Assembly: GCF_024228315.1 (NCBI RefSeq)
Contig: NZ_CP100454.1
Span: 186,001-250,000, forward strand
Length of the DNA stretch: 64,000 bases
Source: Halomarina pelagica
GTDB lineage: Archaea; Halobacteriota; Halobacteria; Halobacteriales; Haloarculaceae
Direction: 5' to 3'
The notes under the pieces were generated by a model. It saw nothing but the letters and a program-made list of their open reading frames with translations, did no database searches and was not told the origin of the DNA. A program made the translations under genes and the position numbers. This document shows, in pieces, positions 36,525 to 46,108 of the stretch (positions are counted from its first letter, which is position 1; each line of letters begins with the position of its first letter).

Positions 36525-37688
36525 TTAATCGGCTGGAGTGATCGACGAGGATTGTCCGGCCTGTTGTGCGGATTCGACTGAATAGATCAGGCTCCCTGCG
36601 AACAGCACGACACTCCCGATGATGAACAGGCTACTGACCGGGGAGGCGGAATCGACAAACACCCAGTACAACGGCGCGGCAATCGATGGCCCTGCCGCCA
36701 ATACCGCAATTTTGGCAACGAGCGGCCCACAGCAACCACAGGTACACGAACCGACAATCGCTGCGCCTCCCGCAGTGCCTTCGGTCAGGCCTGCCCGTTC
36801 TTCGACTCGCCAGTAGCGGGCGATGAGCGCCGCATTCAATCCGATAAGCGTGCTCAGCATTCCGACGACGATGAGTTGCGCAGGTGAAATCGCTACGAAG
36901 AGAGGGATGTGGGGGAGATAGACCTCGAGGACGGGCCACGTCACGAGCTGGTAAATCGTCGGAATGACGACGACAATCCGCTCGTGAGGGAGGCCCTCTT
37001 CCGGGAAGAACGAGAGATAACCGGTGACAGAGACGAAGAAGAGCGTCATGACGACTCCCACACCGATTCCAAACCGCCGGACAACCGGATCCTGCAGAAC
37101 CGAACGAAGCACGCTTCCGGCGTCCGTCCAGACAACGTAGCCCACGAGAACTGGTGTTCCCAGAACGATTGCATAGCCGAGCGGGTGTGAGTCACTCGCT
37201 GGCCCGGGGATGAGGTAGGGGTACGTAATCCACAACTCCATCAGGATGCCGAGGAAGGTATACCGTGGCCGGGTCGGCCAACGAAGCCACCCCACGACCA
37301 CACTCATCAGCATGATCAGGAACCCGGTTGTGACCGACATCAGGGGATACCATGATCGCGGAAACGGCATCGAATGCGCCGTGTATGTGGGATCCGGTGA
37401 CAACCCCTCGAAGAGGACAGCACCAAGCGCAGTCGCGGTGATGCCGACGAAGACGCCGTAGAGGGCGACTGTTGGTGAGACGTGATTCGTTCGTTTGAGC
37501 ACGCTGGCTCCGCCGAGCAGTCCGACGCCGACGATGGCGAGAACGACGCCATGCCCCTGAGAGAGGCCGCTAGTCGCCGTCGACCCATGGGCGGATACTG
37601 TGGGCACCTGCGTCAGTCCGACAAGTACGCAGAGCAGAACGGAGAGCAGCCGACGAGAGCCACGAAGGAGGGGCCGTTCTGGATCCAT
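36525..37688 (-). CDS. Polytopic membrane protein with CTCGCCGP motif
   Basis: 387 aa. A signal peptide (LLSVLLCVLVGLTQVPTVSA) is followed by about ten helices. Near residues 310-320 it has GSCTCGCCGPLVAK, four cysteines at a membrane helix start, which could bind copper, an iron-sulfur cluster or another metal. It sits 426 bases beyond the cydB stop on the same strand, after a small membrane gene, so a role in cofactor or copper handling for respiration is possible. The family is not one I can name. Confidence 0.65.
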   Translation of the reverse strand: MDPERPLLRGSRRLLSVLLCVLVGLTQVPTVSAHGSTATSGLSQGHGVVLAIVGVGLLGGASVLKRTNHVSPTVALYGVFVGITATALGAVLFEGLSPDPTYTAHSMPFPRSWYPLMSVTTGFLIMLMSVVVGWLRWPTRPRYTFLGILMELWITYPYLIPGPASDSHPLGYAIVLGTPVLVGYVVWTDAGSVLRSVLQDPVVRRFGIGVGVVMTLFFVSVTGYLSFFPEEGLPHERIVVVIPTIYQLVTWPVLEVYLPHIPLFVAISPAQLIVVGMLSTLIGLNAALIARYWRVEERAGLTEGTAGGAAIVGSCTCGCCGPLVAKIAVLAAGPSIAAPLYWVFVDSASPVSSLFIIGSVVLFAGSLIYSVESAQQAGQSSSITPAD

Positions 37689-37771
37689 TAGTGAACGTTG
37701 GCCGAGGAGCCATTTCTACCTGACTGATTCAGTCGTACCCGGTGAGGGTCGCGGATCCACATTGGGGTGCC

Positions 37772-38014
37772 TCAACCGGAATCAGTGTCTGAACGCAGTT
37801 CGTGTTCGATCCATCGTTTGATGAGTTCGTTCACGTTGTAGAAGAGAATCCCAAGTGAGAGGAGCGTCGTGACAAGATAGACGATCAGGCCCGGTGGACC
37901 CCCGACAGAGGTCCCAAGGACACCGCCTGTCAGACCGACGACCGTGACTTCGATCCAGGTCACGAGAATTCGTGACAACAACTGTGGCTCGGTATCGGAT
38001 CGTGACGACGTCAT
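37772..38014 (-). CDS. Small membrane protein next to cydB
   Basis: 80 aa, two helices (VTWIEVTVVGLTGGVLGTSV and LIVYLVTTLLSLGILFYNV), hydrophilic ends. It starts 100 bases after the cydB stop on the same strand. Small proteins such as CydX accompany bd oxidases in bacteria, but this one is longer and not clearly homologous. Possible auxiliary subunit. Confidence 0.55.
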   Translation of the reverse strand: MTSSRSDTEPQLLSRILVTWIEVTVVGLTGGVLGTSVGGPPGLIVYLVTTLLSLGILFYNVNELIKRWIEHELRSDTDSG

Positions 38015-38114
38015 TAATCCCACCCTCTCCCTCGCACAGTTCGGCCCCACCCTCCTCCGTGAACGGGTGTGAGAGTCAAGCGAACGGCGATTCTGAAACT
38101 TGGTTTTCGAGGCA

Positions 38115-39116
38115 TCAATAGGTCTCACCGGCCTCGACAGGCCCACTGAACGCTGCGTAGAGTACGACGAAATACCCGAGAACGATTGGGATGAGCACGC
38201 TTGCCATGATCGACATGAGATTGAGCGGAAGCGTGGAGATGATCGCGTCCTGAACGGTGAGGCCTGCTGCACGGTTGATGTACGGGAACATGAGCGTGGC
38301 CACGAGCCCGACGAGCGCGAACACGAGCGCGGCCGCTGTGACGAATGCCACATAGAACCGACGCCGACGGAAAGCGACGACGTAGGCGCCTGTAAGGACG
38401 CCAGTTGTGATTACAAGCAGACCGACGAACGGTGACCGGAACGACGCGCGTAGGCCCGGTGTGGTCGCGTACGCGGTCTCCAATGTGAGCACGGCGAGTC
38501 CCAGATAGGTCAGCGCAGCACGTACGCCATACGTACTGGCCTCTGCACGGAGGCTTCCGCGGGTCTTCAGGCCGAGAAACGCCGCCCCGTCGACGACGGT
38601 GAGCGCGACGACTGCGAGGCCACCGAGGATACCTGCGGGCGTGATGAGGCCGGAGGCCCCGAGCAGCCAGTTCATCACGAACAGCCCCAGCAGGAACGGC
38701 GTCATCGCACTTCCGATGATGAACGCGGACCCCCAGAATCGCCGCCACCGGGTGTCCGCACGTTCTTCGTACATTTCGGGAGCGAGTCCTCGAAGTCCGA
38801 GCGCAGCGAGAATCGCGAACATCAGCAGATAATACCGACTGAAGAGATTCGCATACACGGCCGGGAAGGCTGCGAACAGGGCCCCACCGAAGACGACGAG
38901 CCAGACCTCGTTGCCGTCCCAGAACGGCCCAACGGCTGCGAGCAGTTGTTCTTTCTCGTGGTCGTCGTCGCGGGTGGCGAAGAGGATGCCGACGCCAAAG
39001 TCGAAGCCGTCCAGGAAGAGGAACATCCCGAAGATGAAGAACAGGAGCGCAAACCAGAGGTCTGCCAGCGGTAATCCAAACAGCGGCTCGGCGGCGAGCG
39101 CGTCGATGTCAACCAC
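38115..39116 (-). CDS. cydB: Cytochrome bd-type quinol oxidase subunit II
   Basis: 333 aa, about 8-9 helices. LWFALLFFIFGMFLFLDGFD and FGVGILF are the N-terminal CydB block. LVVFGGALFAAFPAVYA and FVMNWLLGASG are also family-typical. It forms the bd oxidase with CydA, which reduces oxygen to water with quinol at high affinity. A GTG start at 39116 overlaps the cydA stop by 8 bases, giving tight translational coupling. Confidence 0.93.
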   Translation of the reverse strand: MVDIDALAAEPLFGLPLADLWFALLFFIFGMFLFLDGFDFGVGILFATRDDDHEKEQLLAAVGPFWDGNEVWLVVFGGALFAAFPAVYANLFSRYYLLMFAILAALGLRGLAPEMYEERADTRWRRFWGSAFIIGSAMTPFLLGLFVMNWLLGASGLITPAGILGGLAVVALTVVDGAAFLGLKTRGSLRAEASTYGVRAALTYLGLAVLTLETAYATTPGLRASFRSPFVGLLVITTGVLTGAYVVAFRRRRFYVAFVTAAALVFALVGLVATLMFPYINRAAGLTVQDAIISTLPLNLMSIMASVLIPIVLGYFVVLYAAFSGPVEAGETY

Positions 39117-40539
39117 TGGTACTCACCTCTGACGTGGACGATTCCGCGTGGTCGCTGAGTTCGAGGTCGTCACGTGCCGGCGGGCCGGCTCGAATGATGC
39201 GACCGACGACGTAGGTGTACAGGCCGAGCAGCAGCGCATACCCGGTGGCGAATCCAAGGAGTGTGAAGGTCGCCTCCGTCGCCGTCAGCCCTGGAGAGAC
39301 ACCGGCTGCCGTCTTCATGACGCCCTGGATGACCCACGGCTGGCGACCGACCTCCGTGACGATCCAGCCGACCTCGACGGCGACGAAGCCGAGAAGTGAG
39401 GATGCCATCAAGGCCTTGTGGAGCAGGTCATCGTCGAACAGTTCACCACGCCACCAGCGGTACGCGCCCCATCCCGCGAGCAGGATGAACCAGAATCCCA
39501 GTGCGACCATGATGCGGAACGCCCAGAAGACGATCGCGACTGGTGGTGCCCGTGTGTCGAATGACTCGAGTCCGCGTATCGTCGCCTCGGCATTCCCGCC
39601 GCTCGCGAGCCACGAAGCGCCACCTGGAATTCCGATTCCGAAAAGATCCTTCGTCCGTGGATCGAGCAGATCGTTGAGGTCAGTCGGAAACGCGACGATG
39701 TACTCGGGAACGTACGATTCGGTCTCCCAGACGGCCTCCATCGCAGCGAACTTCTGGGGTTGGGTTTCGGCAACGTGGCGCGCGTAGGCGTCGCCCTGCA
39801 GAACCTGGAGTGGTGCCGTGATAATGAGCGCGACGAGCGCGATCTTGAGTGTTTTCTCCCAAAAGCCGATGTGTTGAATCGGGTAGCCCCAAACGTGGTG
39901 GCGGAAGACGTAGTAGGCGGCGACGCCGGCCATGAAGAGGGCGACCGATTCGACTGCAGCGTTCTGCATATGGACGAACATATAGGGGAAGCGTGGGTTG
40001 AGGTACGCCGCGAGAGGGTCGGTGAGTTTCACGACGCGGTGGCCGTTCTCGACGACGATCTCAAATCCACGAGGCGTCTGCATCCACGAGTTCGCGATCA
40101 AGATCCAGACGGCCGAGAGCCACGTTCCGAGGCCGACAGCGAGACTCGAGAGAAGGTAGAGGCGGTCCGAGACGCGGTCTCGACCGAAAACGAAGATCCC
40201 AAGGAAGGTCGCTTCCAGCATGAACGCCATCATGCCTTCGAGCGCGAGTGGGCCGCCGAACAGCTCCCCGGCCGTCCGCGAGAACGCAGCGAAGTTCGTC
40301 CCGAACTCAAACTCGAGGACGAGGCCCGTCACCGTCCCGACGACGAAGCTCACGGCGAAAATTTTTGTCCAGAATCGGCGCAATTGCTCGTAAATCGGTT
40401 GTTCGGTGCGGATCTCTTTCCACGTGAAGTAGATGAGGAATGGTGCGAGCCCCATGCTCATCACCGGGAAGATGATGTGAACGATTGTGGTGAGCGCGAA
40501 CTGGAGCCGGCTCGCGATGACCGGATCAACCATCGACAT
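39109..40539 (-). CDS. cydA: Cytochrome bd-type quinol oxidase subunit I
   Basis: 476 aa. DPVIASRLQFALTTIVHIIF contains the haem-b595/d axial histidine (His21). HMQNAAVESVALF holds the second histidine, and GWIVTEVGRQPWVIQGVM is the conserved quinol-side G-R-Q-P-W block. The Q-loop is of the short type. ATG 40539 lies about 23 bases from a TATA element, fitting a leaderless start. ATG 40548 or 40533 are alternatives. It leads the cydAB operon and suggests growth at low oxygen or under nitrosative stress. Confidence 0.92.
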   Translation of the reverse strand: MSMVDPVIASRLQFALTTIVHIIFPVMSMGLAPFLIYFTWKEIRTEQPIYEQLRRFWTKIFAVSFVVGTVTGLVLEFEFGTNFAAFSRTAGELFGGPLALEGMMAFMLEATFLGIFVFGRDRVSDRLYLLSSLAVGLGTWLSAVWILIANSWMQTPRGFEIVVENGHRVVKLTDPLAAYLNPRFPYMFVHMQNAAVESVALFMAGVAAYYVFRHHVWGYPIQHIGFWEKTLKIALVALIITAPLQVLQGDAYARHVAETQPQKFAAMEAVWETESYVPEYIVAFPTDLNDLLDPRTKDLFGIGIPGGASWLASGGNAEATIRGLESFDTRAPPVAIVFWAFRIMVALGFWFILLAGWGAYRWWRGELFDDDLLHKALMASSLLGFVAVEVGWIVTEVGRQPWVIQGVMKTAAGVSPGLTATEATFTLLGFATGYALLLGLYTYVVGRIIRAGPPARDDLELSDHAESSTSEVSTSG

Positions 40540-40558
40540 CACCGCCATACAGCCATCT

Positions 40559-40566
40559 GGTATAAC
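40559..40566 (-). promoter_or_regulatory. TATA box of the cydAB operon
   Basis: GTTATACC (minus strand) lies about 23 bases before ATG 40539, consistent with a leaderless transcript starting there. Confidence 0.5.
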
Positions 40567-40774
40567 GTCTCGGTGGCGTTGAGATGATAGAAAGTTGAAG
40601 CGGGTCTGCAAACCCCACTTGCCCTGCAGACGATTCCGTAACACAGGGACGTACAGAGACGATTGGTATTGTCATAGGTAGCCTTTCGAGTGGAGTAACA
40701 GTCAATCGACGGCGGAGTCCCGAGAGTTGGGAATCCGCCAAAGTGGCCTATCACTGACGTGCCGAAGTACAAGT

Positions 40775-41314
40775 ATGGAGCGCCGACGGGTTCTGAAGGC
40801 AGCTGCAGTCGCTTCAACTGTCGGTCTAACCGGCCTCGCTGGCTGCAGTAGTTCGAATCCAGATGGAAACAATGATTCGGATTCACCATCGAACAGGCCC
40901 ACGAACACGATCCTGATGGTCACAGAAGGAAGTGACTACTACTTCGATCCAATCGGACTCTTCGTAGAGTCCGGCAAAACTGTCACGTTCGAGATCGACA
41001 GCGGAAGCCACTCTGCAACTGCATATACGAAAGGAACGGGTCAGGCATCAGTCACCCGCATCCCCGAGGGTGCTAAAACGTGGGACAGTGGGATTCTCAG
41101 CGAGCAGGGCGCAACTTTCGAACATACGTTCAAGACCACAGGAACGTACGACTACTATTGTACGCCTCACAAGAGTCTCGACATGGTCGGACGAATTGTT
41201 GTCGGCGAGCCCGGCGGACCCGCTGAAGGCAGTATGCCGCCCGATGGAGACGTACCTGAGAGTCAAACGATTGTTGACCAAGGCGCAGTTTCGTATAGCA
41301 GCTTTTCTGAGTGA
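40775..41314 (+). CDS. Halocyanin-like blue copper lipoprotein
   Basis: 179 aa. The N terminus ERRRVLKAAAVASTVGLTG ends in the lipobox LAGC (Cys24), so it is Tat-exported and lipid-anchored outside the cell. The type-1 copper ligands are all visible: His in DSGSHSATAY, Cys and His in YDYYCTPHK, Met in SLDMVG. It carries electrons, probably to or from a membrane oxidoreductase. It begins a plus-strand series with TFB, regulators and NO reductase. Start at ATG 40775; longer starts lack the Tat motif at the N terminus. Confidence 0.88.
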   Translation: MERRRVLKAAAVASTVGLTGLAGCSSSNPDGNNDSDSPSNRPTNTILMVTEGSDYYFDPIGLFVESGKTVTFEIDSGSHSATAYTKGTGQASVTRIPEGAKTWDSGILSEQGATFEHTFKTTGTYDYYCTPHKSLDMVGRIVVGEPGGPAEGSMPPDGDVPESQTIVDQGAVSYSSFSE

Positions 41315-41523
41315 GGACGTTCTCTCACTCGCTAGGTGATGGATTTCCAGAGGAACACGTATCAAATCCTAATAGCACGAAACTTCGTTGCCTTCTTGTA
41401 AACCACATTGACGGATTCCCATCCGTTGGGAATGCGCCATGTATTCTTCGGGAGCCCCGCCCCATCATTGCTAGAGACACCCACTCGGAGCGATCAGAGG
41501 AAGAAATCCGAGTCCCAGCACTC

Positions 41524-42495
41524 ATGAGTAATACGCAGCTCAATATCGAAGACGGTCGTCCCGATGAATCGCAATCGGTCACCGAGTCACAGCCCCGTTC
41601 ATCATGTCCAGAATGCGACGGTCAGATCGTTCGAGACGACGAGCACGGTGAGACAACCTGTGAGGAGTGTGGATTGGTTCTTGATGAGGCGTCCATTGAC
41701 CGGGGGCCAGAGTGGCGAGCCTTCCATAGCGACGAAAAAGACGAGAAAAGCCGTGTCGGAGCGCCGACGACCCACCTCATGCATGACAAGGGACTCAGCA
41801 CGACGATCAGCTGGCAGAATAAAGATGCGTACGGGCAAGCAGTCTCCAATCAAAAGCGAGAACAGATGCAGCGCCTGCGAACGTGGGATGAACGGTTTCG
41901 GACGAAAGACGCTCACGAACGGAATCTCAAACAAGCACTCGGGGAGATTAGTCGCATGGCTTCCGCCCTCGATGTGCCAGAACCGGTACGTGAAACTGCG
42001 GGCGTGCTCTATCGGCGAGCAGTCGATGAAGACCTCCTTCCAGGTCGATCCATCGAAGGAATGGCAACAGCTGCACTGTACGCCGCAGCCAGGCAACACG
42101 GGACACCACGCCCGTTGTCCGAATTCGCAGAAGTCAGTCGCGTAGAGAAAATCCGCATACAGCGTGCATACCGGTATCTCTCCCGAGAACTCGGCTTGCA
42201 AATCGAGCCAGCGGATCCACTCGAATACGTCCCGCAATTCGCATCAGCGCTGAGTGTGAGCGACGAGGCGACCCGCCAAGCTCGCGATCTCCTCACGACT
42301 GCAAAGGCACAGGGTGCCCATAGCGGGAAAAGTCCCGCTGGCCTCGCAGCGGCCGCACTCTACGCGGCAACGCACCTCACGAATGAGCAGCTGACACAGG
42401 AGACGGTGAGCAACGCCGCCCACATAAGCAAAGTAACCATTCGGAATCGGTATCAGGAGCTGCTTGACGTCTATGCTGAGGAGGGTTATGCATGA
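41524..42495 (+). CDS. tfb: Transcription initiation factor TFB
   Basis: 323 aa, complete archaeal TFIIB homologue. The zinc ribbon is SCPECDGQI and TTCEECGLVL. The B-reader/linker region holds GPEWRAFHSDEKDEKSRVGA. Two cyclin repeats follow (LKQALGEISRMASALDVPEP and onward, and the second ending ISKVTIRNRYQEL). It recruits RNA polymerase at TATA promoters with TBP. Haloarchaea carry several TFBs with different promoter sets. Its place just upstream of the NO-reductase genes suggests a specialised TFB. The frame is open further upstream, but the conserved region starts after ATG 41524. Confidence 0.93.
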   Translation: MSNTQLNIEDGRPDESQSVTESQPRSSCPECDGQIVRDDEHGETTCEECGLVLDEASIDRGPEWRAFHSDEKDEKSRVGAPTTHLMHDKGLSTTISWQNKDAYGQAVSNQKREQMQRLRTWDERFRTKDAHERNLKQALGEISRMASALDVPEPVRETAGVLYRRAVDEDLLPGRSIEGMATAALYAAARQHGTPRPLSEFAEVSRVEKIRIQRAYRYLSRELGLQIEPADPLEYVPQFASALSVSDEATRQARDLLTTAKAQGAHSGKSPAGLAAAALYAATHLTNEQLTQETVSNAAHISKVTIRNRYQELLDVYAEEGYA

Positions 42496-42785
42496 TGAAC
42501 GAGCCAGCAGAATCGCGCCGCGAAGAGTTACCGGCTGCTGGCCGCGCGAGGGACATGATGGGTGAGCTCAGTCGCGAAACCGATCAGGAGATACTCGAGA
42601 TACTCGTCGCGGATTCGCCACTCTATGTGATGGAAATTGCCAAAATTGCAGAACGCCATCCGATCACCGTAGACCAAATATGTGCGCGGCTTCACGAACA
42701 CGGGCAGATTCGTCCAGTCGGTCGAGGGCTCTATGACATCACTGAGGAAGGAAAACGACGGTTTGGAGAAGGTTCAGATTCGTGA
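42492..42785 (+). CDS. Small winged-helix DNA-binding protein
   Basis: 97 aa. QEILEILVADSPLYVMEIAK, then HPITVDQICARLHEHGQI and RPVGRGLYDITEEGKRRF, form a winged helix with a Y-x-L-T-x-x-G-x-x wing. Its ATG overlaps the TFB stop (ATGA), so it is translated with TFB and could modulate TFB-dependent promoters, which is inference. A second ATG at 42495 is equally possible. Confidence 0.7.
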   Translation: MMNEPAESRREELPAAGRARDMMGELSRETDQEILEILVADSPLYVMEIAKIAERHPITVDQICARLHEHGQIRPVGRGLYDITEEGKRRFGEGSDS

Positions 42786-42880
42786 TGCCGAGGTTCTGCT
42801 AGCGGGCAAAGCTGGATCCACTCTTTGTCGGTTGGGTCGTAACCGGATAGCCTTTCCCGAGTACCTACCAAATTCAAACA

Positions 42881-43258
42881 ATGGTGCGCAATTCAGCGTC
42901 ATCTGAGGACTCTCCGTCGCTGCAGGCGGTCCTTGATGCGCTGGATGACGCCGACTGTCGAGCCATCCTCCGTGAAACAGCTGAACCCATGACCGCAACC
43001 GAACTCATCGACATCTGTGACATTCCCAAATCAACGTTGTATCGGAAGCTCGAACTCCTCAGCGACGCTTCGCTCGTCCGCGAGCAGGACACAATCAACC
43101 CCGGCGGTGGTCGAACCACAAAATACGAACGCGACTTTGACGACGTGATGATCTCCATGGACGATGACAACGACTTCTCGGTGACGGTCGAACGTCCGCC
43201 ACGGAACGCCGATGAACGGCTCGCCGATATCTGGTCGAAGATGGGTGATGAGCTATGA
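42881..43258 (+). CDS. HTH transcriptional regulator (ArsR-like fold)
   Basis: 125 aa. LDALDDADCRAILRETAEPM, then TELIDICDIPKSTLYRKLEL and VREQDTINPGGGRTTKYERD form a winged helix. The C-terminal acidic tail is typical of haloarchaeal small regulators placed beside DUF7521 membrane proteins. It overlaps that gene by 4 bases. Likely effector of the adjoining respiratory or NO genes. Confidence 0.75.
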   Translation: MVRNSASSEDSPSLQAVLDALDDADCRAILRETAEPMTATELIDICDIPKSTLYRKLELLSDASLVREQDTINPGGGRTTKYERDFDDVMISMDDDNDFSVTVERPPRNADERLADIWSKMGDEL

Positions 43259-43536
43259 TTTGGGTTGAAACGGCCATCATCGTCGTGAAGACGGTGATTT
43301 TACTCCTCGGAAGCGGAATCACATATATTGCGTTTAAAGCATATCGGCGGACTGGGACCCCGTCGCTACGTGTTCTTGGAATCGGATTTGGCGTCGTTAC
43401 GTTTGGTGCATTGCTTGCAGGAATCGCCCATCAACTTCTTTCGGTTTCGTTCCAGATGGGCATCTTGATCAATAGCGTACTCGTCGCAATTGGATTGGCT
43501 ATCGTTATGTACTCGCTCTACCTTGAACGTGGATAA
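43255..43536 (+). CDS. DUF7521-like small membrane protein
   Basis: 93 aa, three helices (IIVVKTVILLLGSGITYIAF, VLGIGFGVVTFGALLAGIAH, INSVLVAIGLAIVMYSLY). Its ATG overlaps the regulator stop. This HTH plus small membrane protein pair recurs in haloarchaeal genomes. The membrane protein may sense or anchor the regulator. Function not established. Confidence 0.6.
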   Translation: MIWVETAIIVVKTVILLLGSGITYIAFKAYRRTGTPSLRVLGIGFGVVTFGALLAGIAHQLLSVSFQMGILINSVLVAIGLAIVMYSLYLERG

Positions 43537-43709
43537 TTCTTAGAAATTTCTACCCTCTATATCGAAGTGCCGCTCAAAACACGCCATTAGGTGAGGATAG
43601 ATCGACTCTATCGGACTTCTTTGATACATTCATCTGCAGGGGATAACCTCACGCCGGTCGCATCGGATAAATGTGAAAACTTAGTGTGGCTGGCGTTACC
43701 ATTAAACAC

Positions 43710-46013
43710 ATGAAAATTTCCCGACAAACAATTGCGAAAGTACTGGTGACTGTGTTCGTCATCAATCTGATCGTGATGGGAGTTGGGGCATACTATTCCT
43801 CCCAGCAGGTTCCCCCGATCCCACAAGAAGTAGTCGGACCCGATGGAGACGTCATCGCGACTGAATCGCAGGTCCAAGCCGGGAAAGTGGCCTTCCAACA
43901 AGACGGACTCATGAATCATGGGTCAATTCTGGGTAATGGCGCGTACTTCGGTGTCGATTACACTGCCGATACGCTCGATTTGAAAGTCGAGTTCATGCAG
44001 GAATACTACGCACAGGAACGTTTCGACGAATCCTACGCAGCGCTCGGATCTCCCGAGAAAGGCAGTATCGACAGCCTCGTCCGTGATGACCTGGATGCGT
44101 CGTTCAAGCGGGGCACGGAGACCGTACAGTACTCCGCTGCAGAGGCGTACGCCCACCAGCAAGTTCGGGAGGTCTATGTCGAGCGGTATCACGATGGTGC
44201 GCTCGACCGGGGCGTGCCAGCGAATATGATGGACTCCGAGGAAGACGCTCGCCGATTCGCTGACTTCGCCCTCTGGACTGCGTGGATTTCCCATACTGAC
44301 CGCCCGGGAAGTGACCACAGCTTCACGAACGAGTGGCCCTACCAGCCGGCGGCAGGGAACACCCCAACCGGGTCGACGATGATCTGGAGCGTCATCAGTA
44401 TGGTGCTCCTCATCGCAGCTGTCGGAATCGGCGTGTTTGCGTACAAATCCGTCGAACTTCCCGAACCGAAGGTCAACAACCTCGAGATTCCGGCCCCCGA
44501 TGAAATCAGTTTGACGCCCAGTCAGCGTGCTGCGACTCGATTCATCCCCCTTGCAGGAGCGCTGTTCGCCCTACAGGTCCTTCTCGGTGGCTTACTGGCT
44601 CACTACTACGTCGAGCGGCACGCATTTTTCGGTGTTGAAGAGGTGTTCGGCGTCAACATCGTGCAGGTGTTCCCGTTCGCACTGGCGAAGACGTTCCACC
44701 TTGATCTGGGCATCCTCTGGATTGCGTCGCTCTGGCTCGGTGCTGGACTGTTTCTCCCGCCACTGCTGACCAATCACGAACCCGATCGGCAGCGGACCTT
44801 CATTCACGTCCTCCTCGGTGCGCTCATCGTCGCCGCAGTCGGAGGTCTCGTCGGGATCTGGCTCGGCGCTCAGGGCTACATTGACGGCCCGCTCTGGTGG
44901 ATCATCGGGAACGAGGGCCTCGAATACCTCGAAGTCGGGCGGCTCTGGCAGGTTGGCCTCCTCGTTGGCTTCGTGCTGTGGACGGCCCTCGTCTGGCGGG
45001 GATTCAAACCCATGCTGCGACGGGAAGCGCGGTACGGTCTCGCGCACATGATCATCTACGCTGGCGGCTCCATCGGGCTGCTGTTCACCGCCGGAATGCT
45101 GTACACTCCCCAGACGAACATCGTGATGACGGAGTTCTGGCGCTGGTGGGTCGTCCACATGTGGGTCGAGGGTGCCTTCGAGTTCTTCATCGTCGCGGTG
45201 GTCGGCCTGACGCTCGTGAGTATGGGCCTGCTCCGGAAGTCCTCGGCCGAGAAGGCTGTGGCGTTCCAGGCGCTGTTCGTGATGGGGTCAGGTATCATCG
45301 GGGCCTCCCACCACTACTGGTGGGTCGGCCAGCCTGACATCTGGATTCCGTTCGGCTCGGTCTTCTCGACGCTCGAACTCATCCCTCTCATCCTCATTCT
45401 CTTCGAGGCGATGGGGCAGTATCGCGCGCTCGCGACAAGTGACGAGACGTTCCCGTACACGCTCCCGTTCATGTTCATCATCGCCAGTGGGTTCTGGAAC
45501 TTCCTCGGCGCCGGCGTGCTGGGGTTTTTCATCAATCTCCCACTCGTCAACTACTACGAGCACGGCACCTACCTGACGGTTGGGCACGCTCACGCCGCGA
45601 TGTTCGGCGCGTTCGGCTTCCTCGCGCTCGGGATGGCGACCTACATGTTGCGTATCTCGACGAAGCCCAGCGAGTGGACCGAGCGCCGCCTCCGGTGGGC
45701 ATTCTGGCTCTGGAACGTCGGCCTCGCCGTCATGGTGTTCGTCTCCGTCCTTCCCGTCGGATTCCTCCAGCTGGAGACGGCGTTCACGCAGAGCTACGCC
45801 GCCGCACGGAGTCTCGCGTTCTACAACAGCGACATCATCCAGTTCCTCTTCTGGGCGCGGCTCCCCGGAGACACGATGATCATCCTTGGGACGTTCGTCT
45901 TTCTCTACGATATGGTGGCCAAGCGATTCACGTTGCGCTCGGTCTCCATGCCAAGCGATACACCCGGTCGGGGGACAATTCCCGACCGAGTGATGGCTGA
46001 AGACGACGATTGA
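43710..46013 (+). CDS. norB: Quinol-dependent nitric oxide reductase (qNor)
   Basis: 767 aa, single-subunit NorB with an N-terminal extracytoplasmic domain (about 30-240) and 13-14 helices. It reduces two NO to N2O using quinol. Haem and FeB ligands are visible: FHLD (low-spin haem), the H-M-W-V-E-G-A-F-E block with FeB histidine and catalytic glutamates, the ASHHYWWVG pair, and VGHAHAAMFG. The N-terminal domain lacks CxxCH, as expected for quinol-type enzymes. A truncated haemoglobin follows, supporting NO defence or denitrification. Start at ATG 43710. Confidence 0.93.
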   Translation: MKISRQTIAKVLVTVFVINLIVMGVGAYYSSQQVPPIPQEVVGPDGDVIATESQVQAGKVAFQQDGLMNHGSILGNGAYFGVDYTADTLDLKVEFMQEYYAQERFDESYAALGSPEKGSIDSLVRDDLDASFKRGTETVQYSAAEAYAHQQVREVYVERYHDGALDRGVPANMMDSEEDARRFADFALWTAWISHTDRPGSDHSFTNEWPYQPAAGNTPTGSTMIWSVISMVLLIAAVGIGVFAYKSVELPEPKVNNLEIPAPDEISLTPSQRAATRFIPLAGALFALQVLLGGLLAHYYVERHAFFGVEEVFGVNIVQVFPFALAKTFHLDLGILWIASLWLGAGLFLPPLLTNHEPDRQRTFIHVLLGALIVAAVGGLVGIWLGAQGYIDGPLWWIIGNEGLEYLEVGRLWQVGLLVGFVLWTALVWRGFKPMLRREARYGLAHMIIYAGGSIGLLFTAGMLYTPQTNIVMTEFWRWWVVHMWVEGAFEFFIVAVVGLTLVSMGLLRKSSAEKAVAFQALFVMGSGIIGASHHYWWVGQPDIWIPFGSVFSTLELIPLILILFEAMGQYRALATSDETFPYTLPFMFIIASGFWNFLGAGVLGFFINLPLVNYYEHGTYLTVGHAHAAMFGAFGFLALGMATYMLRISTKPSEWTERRLRWAFWLWNVGLAVMVFVSVLPVGFLQLETAFTQSYAAARSLAFYNSDIIQFLFWARLPGDTMIILGTFVFLYDMVAKRFTLRSVSMPSDTPGRGTIPDRVMAEDDD

Positions 46014-46108
46014 TCGCGAGGAAAACCAGCGACGTCCTCACGTCCGAATCGTTTTCCGTCCTCGATTTCACAACTCCCTTGGTCGCCTCGCTAGAAGCCA
46101 GTCACGGA

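Noticed and set aside
37772..38353. A 193-codon frame overlapping cydB
   Set aside because: Its first part is antisense-frame shadow of cydB. Only the last 80 codons form a plausible membrane protein with its own ATG.
40846..40866. A T-loop-like AGTTCGAATCC, suggesting a tRNA
   Set aside because: It lies inside the cupredoxin gene in frame, right after the lipobox, and no acceptor or anticodon stem surrounds it.
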